Assembly: GCF_003043945.1 (NCBI RefSeq)
Contig: NZ_PYXG01000001.1
Coordinates: 558,001-622,000, forward strand
From: Prevotella sp. oral taxon 376
Lineage (GTDB): Bacteria; Bacteroidota; Bacteroidia; Bacteroidales; Bacteroidaceae
Length of the DNA stretch: 64,000 bases
Direction of reading: 5' to 3'
Shown piece by piece: positions 27,289 to 34,341 of the stretch; the stretch's first letter is position 1, and each line of letters opens with the position of its first letter. The translations under genes and the position numbers were made by a program. Below the pieces are notes generated by a model. That model made no database searches, was not told the DNA's origin, and was given only the letters and a program-made list of their open reading frames with translations.

Positions 27289-27510
27289 TTAGATTGTCTG
27301 TTTAAGTATCTCTCTCCAATAGGTCGGCTCTACCTCGCTGAGAAGGAAGTCCATGAAGTCCCTCCGTGCGTCCTTGTTCAGTTCGTGGTACAATCTTCGG
27401 AAAGTGCTAAAATTGCCGTTGATGTACGTTTCCACCATATACACGAAGATGTTGTCCACCTCGTAATATTTGCACTGCTGCGCTACCGTCTTGCAGTTTC
27501 TCTTTGCCAT
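27289..27510 (-). CDS. Small element protein of unknown function
   Basis: A 73-residue protein (MAKRNCKTVAQQCKYYEVDN...), rich in aromatic and charged residues. The ATG at 27510 is used; a longer frame to 27780 runs through the next gene and is rejected. No family recognised. Confidence 0.62.
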   Translation of the reverse strand: MAKRNCKTVAQQCKYYEVDNIFVYMVETYINGNFSTFRRLYHELNKDARRDFMDFLLSEVEPTYWREILKQTI

Positions 27511-27521
27511 GTCGGTAAGGG

Positions 27522-27737
27522 TTAAAGGGTGAATAACCAAAGGATGAAGCCGAAGAAGGCAATGGTGAAAAGGATAGCCACGATTACACCTATCGCCACT
27601 CGGAACACTCCGTTTACAATCTCTCTGATGATGCCCCAAAGGATGCCGAACACCCCGAAGGCGGTGCGCATCATCAAGCCGCATATCGCCAACCCGATGT
27701 ATTGCGCCACTTGTCTGAAATTTGCCGTTGCTGTCAT
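27522..27737 (-). CDS. Small membrane protein
   Basis: A 71-residue hydrophobic protein with two or three membrane segments (about 13-35 and 43-70). It is the first gene of the leftward accessory set. Function unknown. Confidence 0.6.
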   Translation of the reverse strand: MTATANFRQVAQYIGLAICGLMMRTAFGVFGILWGIIREIVNGVFRVAIGVIVAILFTIAFFGFILWLFTL

Positions 27738-28399
27738 ATCTTCGCTGTTTTTGATTTTTTTGTTTTTTATGCGGATTCAAGAGCTGAGGGAGTTGAGTTT
27801 CAAACTATCTTATCTGCCTCTCGTTTATCCGACATTTTTTTTATGCGTCTTTCTGTCGCATCGGTCGTTTTCGTTTCGGGTGCTTGAAAAGGTAGGGATT
27901 AGGGAATGCAAGGTTTTTCGGTCAAAATACTACCCGCAGGGCTGGAGATTTTTACCGAAAACAGGAGGCTTGACCTTGCTTTCCCGTCCAATCCCGGAAT
28001 TACCTTTGCGCCCAGAACGGAAATGACTGCCTGATGCGGCTCACTGAAAGGCGCAAAAATGGAGGTAAACGAAAACAGAGGCTGATTGGGTAGAAAAAAC
28101 TTCAGGGAAAAATCCGTAAAAAAGGAATCACCAAAAGGAAAAAGACATCACCGGAAGCGTGAAAAGGGCAAACCACTACAAAGGAAGTATGATTGTTTTC
28201 CGATCCGACAGGACTTGTCCAGCCGGGCGACAACAATCATTCTTCCCGGATTGCCCGCTGTGTGTGGCTACCTGTTTCATTCATGGGGCAGGCGGACACA
28301 CTCTGCATTCACTTTCCGCTTCCGGCAAAAGGGACAGCGAAAAAAAAAAATCATCTGAAAACCCGTAAAAGCACCTCTTGGCATAGGCGCAAAAGAAAG

Positions 28400-28448
28400 G
28401 GGCATTGCTTCATCTGTCTAAACATCGTTTAGGCGTGAGGCAATGCCC
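28400..28448 (+). terminator. Hairpin with T run near the element end
   Basis: GGGCATTGC (28400-28408) pairs with GCAATGCCC (28440-28448), with an inner stem CTAAAC-ATC-GTTTAG, followed by TTTTC. It works as a rightward terminator and could close a transcript from the -7 box near 27993, or mark the 3' end of a small RNA. Confidence 0.6.
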
Positions 28449-28471
28449 TTTTCTCCGGCTATGCGGTAGTT

Positions 28472-28513
28472 GGCACACGTTTGTTCCAAACTCGTTTTGG
28501 GCAATGGTGTGCC
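28472..28513. repeat. Inverted repeat near the element end
   Basis: GGCACAC (28472-28478) and GTGTGCC (28507-28513) flank an inner CCAAAC / GTTTTGG stem. It lies about 90 bases inside the proposed right end, where arm-type recombination sites would be expected. Confidence 0.45.
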
Positions 28514-28600
28514 GACGGATAATACCGCTTTTACGGAAAAATCTTATGAATGAGGGGATAAAAATCTGGGAGTTTATATCAAAATCTCGGATTAAATAGC

Positions 28601-28609
28601 TACTTTTGC
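28601..28609 (+). other. Probable right attachment site (attR)
   Basis: TACTTTTGC resembles the GTAnnTTTGC core at CTnDOT att sites. It separates the structured element terminus from the chromosomal OmpA operon. The matching left end is outside the window, so the exact crossover cannot be fixed. Confidence 0.5.
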
Positions 28610-28869
28610 ATACGAAGAGTTCTTTGAAGGTTACGCAACGCGCAGAAGGATAATGCAGTAGATAACTAACTAAATCGTAACCTATTACTATCAAGAGCGA
28701 TTAACCAACGCTCATTTCCAATAAATTACACTCTTTTCGTAACTTCAGGCAACAAATATACGAAATAATCAGGAATCTTGCAAGAAACAAGGAAGAGAAT
28801 CCTCTCTTTTGGCAGAAATTCGGAGAAAGCTGGCTCTGGCTTATCCTTTCAGGAGAAACGATATATGAA

Positions 28870-28898
28870 AATGGGCGGACTTTGAGAGTCCGCCCATT
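28870..28898. terminator. Intrinsic terminator after the OmpA operon
   Basis: Perfect stem AATGGGCGGACT / AGTCCGCCCATT with a TTGAG loop, about 75 bases past the stop of the leftward ompA gene; the minus strand continues TTTTCAT. It shields the operon from the element. The stretch 28610-28869 has no recognisable gene. Confidence 0.85.
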
Positions 28899-28970
28899 GG
28901 GAAACATATCTTCCTTCGCAGAGGAAAGTTCCTTCTTTTTGTTATGAAAACCTATTGAGTTATATAGCTT

Positions 28971-30239
28971 TTATTTCTCCTGACCTACCACATCGGCGCG
29001 GCGAGCCTTCACGCTGAGGGCATCGCGGCCACTGAGCGATAAGTCCTTACCCTTGCCTTCCACGCTCTTGATGCGGTCGAGACTGATACCCTGCTCGGCC
29101 AGATAGTCGCGCAAGTTCTCGGCGCGCTGCTGGGTAAGGGCAGCATTGATGGCTTCTCCGCCCGTGTGGTCGGCCCATCCGGTAATCTCTACCTCCATGT
29201 CGGGGTTGTCTTTCAAGAAGCGGACTATCGTTTCCAGCTGCAGCGCATACTTCGTCTGGTCGATGTCGGCATGACCGCGGCGGAAGCCGATGCTGGGCAG
29301 CGTAGCCACGCGCTTTATCACTTCACGCACCACTTCTTTCTCCACGATGCGGTCTACATATATCGTGTCGTGCATCACATTGCATGACTTGTCGCAATGG
29401 CCGTTGAGGTTCATCTCGGGTACATAGGCCGGGGTAGCCGCATAGAGGATGTTGTCGCGTTTAGTCTTGCCGTTGAGTTTGAAGATGATGCCGGCCTGCA
29501 TATAGGCCAGGATGTTCTTCGTGTTGTCGCCGGCGATGCCATCAAACTTCTTGTTGAAGCCATAGACGCCTCCACCCTTGAGCTGAAGGTCGACGATGCG
29601 GCCAGTGCGGAAGCGCAGAGCCAGTTCAGCGCCTACGCCGTTGTTCACCTGATAGAACAGGTTGCGCGAGGTGTAGCGGGCGTCGTTGCTCTTGCGGTAG
29701 ACCCTCGGCCGATAATACTGGAAGTAATAGGAGGGAGAGAAAAGGAGCGTTACCTTGCGCATCCTTTCTCCTCGGTTGCCGCCGAACATGTTGCTCAAGT
29801 TCAGGTCAAGTCCCAGTCGACCCTGCCACAGCGTAACCTTGCTGTAGAGCTCGCCGTACTTCAGGAACTGGTCGCCCGTCAATGGGTCGGTCGGGCCGTC
29901 GGCCTTGAAGCCGTTGGTATTCAGATACTCGTCCTTGTTGCTCGACAGCGCGCCCAGCTGGTTATGGCTGTAGTAGCCCTCGAGGGTGAAGCCCACGGTG
30001 GGGTTCATCTGATAGCCCACCGACACGCTTCCGATGGGAGCGGGATAGAACTTCTCGTCGGAGAAAGTGGAGAAATCTCCAAACATGGCCGATAGGCCGC
30101 CGTTGAGGCCGATGGTCCAGTGCCCATAGTTGTTGTAATACTGCTGGCGTGCCTCGTTCTTCTGTTCATTGGTCTGCGCCATGGCGGCAATAGGCAATGC
30201 CAGCATGAGGGCAGCGATAATCATGTTTTTTGTTTTCAT
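28971..30239 (-). CDS. OmpA-family outer membrane protein
   Basis: A 422-residue outer-membrane protein with a signal peptide (1-21, ending AMAQ), a beta-barrel of about 270 residues, a short linker (DTIYVDRIVEKEVVREVIKR) and a C-terminal OmpA peptidoglycan-binding domain (about 315-415) with VEITGWADHTGGEAINAALT and QQRAENLRDYL. It is the last gene of the leftward lipoprotein operon, 61 bases after the third lipoprotein, and could anchor the lipoprotein assembly to the cell wall. Confidence 0.88.
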   Translation of the reverse strand: MKTKNMIIAALMLALPIAAMAQTNEQKNEARQQYYNNYGHWTIGLNGGLSAMFGDFSTFSDEKFYPAPIGSVSVGYQMNPTVGFTLEGYYSHNQLGALSSNKDEYLNTNGFKADGPTDPLTGDQFLKYGELYSKVTLWQGRLGLDLNLSNMFGGNRGERMRKVTLLFSPSYYFQYYRPRVYRKSNDARYTSRNLFYQVNNGVGAELALRFRTGRIVDLQLKGGGVYGFNKKFDGIAGDNTKNILAYMQAGIIFKLNGKTKRDNILYAATPAYVPEMNLNGHCDKSCNVMHDTIYVDRIVEKEVVREVIKRVATLPSIGFRRGHADIDQTKYALQLETIVRFLKDNPDMEVEITGWADHTGGEAINAALTQQRAENLRDYLAEQGISLDRIKSVEGKGKDLSLSGRDALSVKARRADVVGQEK

Positions 30240-30300
30240 ATCTTTGTTTAATACGAATAATGTTATTAGCTATAATATAGTTTCTTTATTACGGTTGGAA

Positions 30301-31500
30301 TTACCATGACACCGAAGGCGTCGAGCCTCCCCAGGCATGCGGGTAGGCATCGGACTGTTCCTGGAGTTTCGCGTTCATGTCATCGGCCAGCTGCTGCCCG
30401 ATAGAATCTATCGCCCCGACGGTCTCTGAATGATCGACTACTTCCAGATTACTTATTTCATTGTTGATTTCCTCCGCAAGATCTCCTGCCTCTTGCACTT
30501 TATCGTCAACCTCCTGGACTGCATCCTGAATTTCGTCTATGAAATTCTGAAAATCATCAGCCCAAGTGTTGATGTCGTCCACCTTGCCGTCGTAACCATC
30601 GTAGTTGTTGAAAACCTCCTCTACGGCATCCAGATCTATAGAAGCCAACTCTGAAGCCAGCGTCTCCAAGTCTGAGCATTCGCTTTCGGCTTTCATTTCC
30701 CAATCGTTCAGGTCTCCATCGATAGTTTCATATTGCTGATAGACATTTTTGTAGAGGTTGTTGATGCGATTGATAAGCCCGTTGATAGATTCCAAGTCGT
30801 CGTGCGTGAGTGTCTCATACTGCGAGATGGAGAGTGCCTTGAGCATGGCTTGCATGTTCTGGTAACGCTTCTCCATGTCGATGTCGTTGAGTGCTTCGAT
30901 ACGCTTTTTGTATGCGGCGTAGGTGGCAGTATAGTCCTTGGCGGCTATAGAGTTGAGCTGTCCCTGCCATTTATCCACCTTCTGGTTGAGGGCATCCATG
31001 CTCTCATCGGCTTCTTTGAGTCGGTTTTTCAGCTCCTCGAGCTTGGCAAGAGTGGCTGCGTCTCCTTGCTCCTTGGCCTTGCGGATGTCTTCCTCCAGCT
31101 GGGCCATCTGCTTGTTGTTATGCTGCTCGAAGGCTGCAATCTTTCCCTCAATGGTCGTTACCTGCGCATTGAGTTTCTGCGTCTGCTTCTGGATTTCCTC
31201 GTCAGTGAGGGTTTCCATACGCTTCACCATCGCGTCCATGTTCTTTGTCCATTCTGCCACCTTAGCCTTGATGGCTGCCCGCTTTTCTTTTTCTGTCTCG
31301 TTGAGTGCGGCCGTGATTTGCTCGTTGAGCGTAGCTATCCCGGTTTGGATGAGTTTTCTCAGCTCTATATCGGCCTGTTTCAGGTCGGCGACATTCTTGT
31401 CTGAGGTTGCTATTTCGTCGGCATAGTCCTTGGCGCATGAGCCCGTGAGGAGCATCATGGCACACAGGAGCGAGAGCTGTATTATCTTTTTATAGTTCAT
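30301..31500 (-). CDS. Coiled-coil lipoprotein C, possibly surface exposed
   Basis: A 399-residue lipoprotein: signal ending LLTGSC (Cys22) followed by AKDYADE, an acidic stretch like the Bacteroidetes surface-export signal. The mature protein is almost wholly alpha-helical with long coiled coils (about 35-190 and 320-375) and an acidic C terminus. No enzyme motif. It follows lipoprotein B by 20 bases. Sequence similarity to its two neighbours is low but the build is the same. Confidence 0.75.
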   Translation of the reverse strand: MNYKKIIQLSLLCAMMLLTGSCAKDYADEIATSDKNVADLKQADIELRKLIQTGIATLNEQITAALNETEKEKRAAIKAKVAEWTKNMDAMVKRMETLTDEEIQKQTQKLNAQVTTIEGKIAAFEQHNNKQMAQLEEDIRKAKEQGDAATLAKLEELKNRLKEADESMDALNQKVDKWQGQLNSIAAKDYTATYAAYKKRIEALNDIDMEKRYQNMQAMLKALSISQYETLTHDDLESINGLINRINNLYKNVYQQYETIDGDLNDWEMKAESECSDLETLASELASIDLDAVEEVFNNYDGYDGKVDDINTWADDFQNFIDEIQDAVQEVDDKVQEAGDLAEEINNEISNLEVVDHSETVGAIDSIGQQLADDMNAKLQEQSDAYPHAWGGSTPSVSW

Positions 31501-31520
31501 AGTCTTCTATCTTTTATGGG

Positions 31521-32660
31521 TTATACATTTACATTGCCGGCCATGTCTTCTGCTTCGCTCACGCATTCTTCCATGTAGTTATTAAGGTTGGAGATTTCCT
31601 CAACAACGCTATCCGCTTTATCTTTGATTTCCTGAATCTTCGCAAGTTCGTTTTCTACGACATTCAGGTTTTCTTTCACCTTGTCTTTAGCATCCTCGTA
31701 GACAGACTCCGCATCCTGATGCAGCGCTTCCATCTCATCATAAACGGTGTTGAAATTATCCAATGCCGTTGCAGCGTCGTCCATGGCGACGACGAGATCG
31801 TTAGCCTTATTGATGGCATCCTGAACATTGTCAGTCAGTTCGGCTACATCTGATGAGAGGTTCTCAAGCTCGGAGGTATAATCGCTTAAATTGTCATAGT
31901 ATGACAGCTTGGCGTTGTAGTCGGCGAGCGTCTTCTTGATCTTGGCGAGGTTGCTGCTGCGGAAGGTCTGTATCTTCGAGTCTATCAGGGCTTTCATCCT
32001 GTCCTCGAAGTCCTGTGCCTGCTTCAGTAACCTTACCTTTTCAGCTTCCTTCTTTTCAATTTCCGTACGCATGTCAGCCAGTCGGGTTTCCAAAGCGAGC
32101 AGCCGGTTGATTCGTTCCTCATAGCCTTGCCCGGCTTCCTTCACTTCTTTTTCCGTCTTGGCAATGAGTTCGATGGCGTCCTGCGCCTTTTTGATATTGG
32201 CCTCATCGCCGTCCTTGATGGCTTTCTCCAGTTCTTGCCGCGCCAGCGACAGAGCCTGGTCGAAAAGTTCCTGCTTGGCATTGATGGCATTCGTGAGGGT
32301 GGTGCCCAGCTCTTCTATCTTCACGCCGGCCTGTTGGGCACGGGTTTCGATGACGCTTTTCAGTTCGTTTTCGGCAGCCGTGAAGCGTGCTACCACCTCC
32401 TTGTCCTTCTCGCTGAGCTTATCATCTACCGTCTGCTCCATTGTTTTGATGTTCTGCATCAGTTCCGTGTGCAGGGCTTGTATGGAGGCAATAATCTCAG
32501 CCTTTATCTTCTCGTCCTCGGCTTTCAGTCGTGCCTCTTCCTTGAAACGGTTGTTCATCTCTTCGTCGTAGTCGTAGGAGGTGCATGCACCGAGCAGTCC
32601 GCTCAGCAGCAAGAAACCTATGACCGGCACGAACGCATTTTTGATATTGAATTTTCTCAT
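31521..32660 (-). CDS. Coiled-coil lipoprotein B, possibly surface exposed
   Basis: A 379-residue lipoprotein: signal ending LLGAC (Cys26) followed by TSYDYDEEM, again acid-rich. The mature chain is predicted as near-continuous coiled coil (about 40-225, then 255-365). It lies 21 bases after lipoprotein A and 20 before C, so the three are co-transcribed. No family recognised. Confidence 0.75.
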   Translation of the reverse strand: MRKFNIKNAFVPVIGFLLLSGLLGACTSYDYDEEMNNRFKEEARLKAEDEKIKAEIIASIQALHTELMQNIKTMEQTVDDKLSEKDKEVVARFTAAENELKSVIETRAQQAGVKIEELGTTLTNAINAKQELFDQALSLARQELEKAIKDGDEANIKKAQDAIELIAKTEKEVKEAGQGYEERINRLLALETRLADMRTEIEKKEAEKVRLLKQAQDFEDRMKALIDSKIQTFRSSNLAKIKKTLADYNAKLSYYDNLSDYTSELENLSSDVAELTDNVQDAINKANDLVVAMDDAATALDNFNTVYDEMEALHQDAESVYEDAKDKVKENLNVVENELAKIQEIKDKADSVVEEISNLNNYMEECVSEAEDMAGNVNV

Positions 32661-32681
32661 AATCGTGTTTTGTTAATGTGG

Positions 32682-33842
32682 TTATTCAAATATTTCATCC
32701 CTAATCTGATTGTATTCTGAAATCAGATCTTCGAGCTTTATCAACAACTCCGCACAGTCCTGCGCCCAGCCCTCCAATAACTCTATCATATCGTCGGCTG
32801 CGTCAGGATCAACTGTAATCAGCTGCGTAAGCTCATCTTCAGACCATGTTGGCATGTCGTCGAGTGGGGCACTAATGTCGTCGAGGTTGAAATCGCCCGC
32901 CGTGGGTACGTTTTCAAAGTCGCTCATGAGGTTCTCTATGTCAGAGAACTTACTTTCCAGTTCCTCCACTTTCTGTGGTAGTTCAGTGGCTTCGTTGTTG
33001 TTCAGGGCTTCATCGTATTTGCTCTTGATGGCCTCTATTCTGTCTGAAAGTTCCTCAAAATCGCTCAGCTTTTCTACCATCTCATCCGTGAGGGCTTTAG
33101 CTTTCACCAACTGGTCATTATAGGTGTTGAGCTGTTGGCCGGTCAGATTGTCGATGGTCTCATTCACCATCTGGCGTATCTGCCCGTTGAACTTCTCAAA
33201 CAGGGCAGCCTGCCCCTTGTATTTCTCCTGCAACTGGCTCACGCTCTGCTCGATTTCGAGGATGGCGGCATTGTTCTTTTCGAGTTGGGCAATCTGCGTC
33301 TCGAAGGTCTCCATGCGTGTCTTTGTCGCGGCCATCTTGGCCTGCAGGGCGCCTATCTTGGCGATTTCTGCCTGGATGAGCGCCTCGTTCTGCTTGTCTC
33401 CTTCTGCGATGGCGGTGGCGAGCTGCCCTTTCCTCGTGCTAAGAATGCCGTCCAGCTTGTTGCCCGACTGCTCCAGCTTGCCCATCAGTACGGGTAGTTT
33501 GGCGTCTACATTGTCTTCAAATCCGTCAAACTTCTCGTTGATGAGATTCTTGGTTTGCGACATCTTCGTTGCCAGTTGGTCGTAAATGCTCTGCCCCTCG
33601 TCGTCGATGAGTTTCTTGAGCGTCGTTTCGAGGGTGTTGATTTTCTGGTTGAGCTCTGTGCGCGTAAGTTCTATCTGCTTCTTGAGCTCTGCCCGGATGG
33701 CCGCGTCTTCCTTATTGAGGTCTGACAGTTCCTTATCATTCCGACTCAGGAAATCGTCGTTGTCGTCGGCGCAGGAACTGAATAGGCTTCCTCCCATGAG
33801 GGTAGCCAGCGCGGCAATGATGAATAGTTTGATCGTTTTCAT
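32682..33842 (-). CDS. Coiled-coil lipoprotein A, possibly surface exposed
   Basis: A 386-residue lipoprotein: signal ending LFSSC (Cys24) followed by ADDNDDF, the clearest acidic export signal of the three. Coiled coil from about 35 to 320; acidic, less ordered C terminus with TWSEDELTQL. The start MKTIKLFIIAAL was chosen because a longer frame to 33905 adds no signal-like sequence. First of the three tandem lipoproteins. Confidence 0.75.
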   Translation of the reverse strand: MKTIKLFIIAALATLMGGSLFSSCADDNDDFLSRNDKELSDLNKEDAAIRAELKKQIELTRTELNQKINTLETTLKKLIDDEGQSIYDQLATKMSQTKNLINEKFDGFEDNVDAKLPVLMGKLEQSGNKLDGILSTRKGQLATAIAEGDKQNEALIQAEIAKIGALQAKMAATKTRMETFETQIAQLEKNNAAILEIEQSVSQLQEKYKGQAALFEKFNGQIRQMVNETIDNLTGQQLNTYNDQLVKAKALTDEMVEKLSDFEELSDRIEAIKSKYDEALNNNEATELPQKVEELESKFSDIENLMSDFENVPTAGDFNLDDISAPLDDMPTWSEDELTQLITVDPDAADDMIELLEGWAQDCAELLIKLEDLISEYNQIRDEIFE

Positions 33843-33915
33843 ATTTATATAAATAGGTTTATATGTTTTTGTTTCTTGTTTTTCAGGCAGCCTTGTGTGC
33901 CACATGGTTTTTGGT

Positions 33916-34104
33916 TCAAGGCGGTTGGTCGCCGTCTTCCGGGTTTTGCGATTCAGCCGGAGACTTCTCTTTTTTTATTCCGAGCTGCTTTTTCACTTCT
34001 TTTTCCACCATGGCTTTTATCGTGTCCAGAAGCCCCATCCGTTCGTTGATAGGGTCTGGGTTTTTATCGGACAGCAGAGGAGTTCTTTTTTTCTTATATC
34101 CCAT
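33916..34104 (-). CDS. Small charged protein heading the lipoprotein operon
   Basis: A 62-residue basic, soluble protein (MGYKKKRTPLLSDKNPDPIN...) with a central helix (LLDTIKAMVEKEVKKQL) and an acidic Pro-rich tail. No domain recognised. The start at 34104 lies just downstream of the -7 box at 34134-34141; a longer frame to 34224 would run through the promoter and its repeats and is rejected. It is 73 bases upstream of lipoprotein A. Confidence 0.6.
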   Translation of the reverse strand: MGYKKKRTPLLSDKNPDPINERMGLLDTIKAMVEKEVKKQLGIKKEKSPAESQNPEDGDQPP

Positions 34105-34133
34105 GGCATCTTTGTTTCCCTTTGATTTTTGTG

Positions 34134-34141
34134 CAAAGTTA
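34134..34141 (-). promoter_or_regulatory. -7 element of the lipoprotein/OmpA operon
   Basis: The minus strand reads TAACTTTG followed by C, a close match to TAnnTTTG. No TTTG occurs at -33, which fits a promoter that depends on an activator bound at the direct repeats upstream. Confidence 0.65.
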
Positions 34142-34165
34142 GGCATGAAAGTATTGAAAGCTCTA

Positions 34166-34232
34166 TTCAATTCTTGCCAAAAAGCATTCAATTCCTGACA
34201 AAAAGAAGTTGGCGAAATGGTCAATTCTTGCC
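34166..34232 (-). promoter_or_regulatory. Three phased direct repeats upstream of the promoter
   Basis: On the + strand the copies read TTCAATTCTTGCC (34166-34178), TTCAATTCCTGAC (34187-34199) and GTCAATTCTTGCC (34220-34232). The spacings of 21 and 33 bases are two and three helical turns, so a protein would bind all copies on one face. The arrangement resembles LytTR-type activator sites; the factor is unknown. Confidence 0.65.
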
Positions 34233-34241
34233 ATCACGAAA

Positions 34242-34272
34242 ACTGGAAGCATTGATTATCAGCGCTTCCAGT
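34242..34272. terminator. Terminator after the BtuB-like receptor gene
   Basis: ACTGGAAGC (34242-34250) pairs with GCTTCCAGT (34264-34272); the minus strand continues TTTTCG and the plus strand CGTTTTGTT. It ends leftward transcripts from the receptor gene (stop at 34342) before the lipoprotein operon promoter. Confidence 0.75.
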
Positions 34273-34341
34273 CGTTTTGTTAAGTTATTTTAATGATTTG
34301 GGTTCTTTCCTTTTCGGTGCGGTTTTCGGGGCCATCGTTCC

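Larger units (their letters stand above)
27738..28600. other. Non-coding right terminus of the element
   Basis: About 860 bases without a convincing gene. A rightward -7 match TACCTTTG lies at about 27993-28000. Two structured elements follow near the end: a long stem 28400-28448 and a second stem 28472-28513. Element ends of this family are usually non-coding and carry integrase/excision protein sites. Confidence 0.6.
1..28609. mobile_element. CTnDOT-family integrative conjugative element, right-hand part
   Basis: The stretch holds rteA-rteB-rteC regulators, mobABC, a complete traA to traQ operon and pcfJ/pcfK-like accessory genes, which is the known module set of Bacteroides CTnDOT/CTnERL-like conjugative transposons. 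The left end, integrase and excision genes are not in the window. The right boundary is inferred at TACTTTTGC (28601-28609), which resembles the GTAnnTTTGC core used by CTnDOT integrases; beyond it the genes are chromosomal. All mob and tra frames are open, so transfer functions look intact, while rteA may be damaged at its 5' end. Confidence 0.88.

Noticed and set aside
34105..34224. Longer start of the small protein heading the lipoprotein operon
   Set aside because: It would translate the -7 box and the direct repeats; the repeated QELN peptide merely reflects the DNA repeats.
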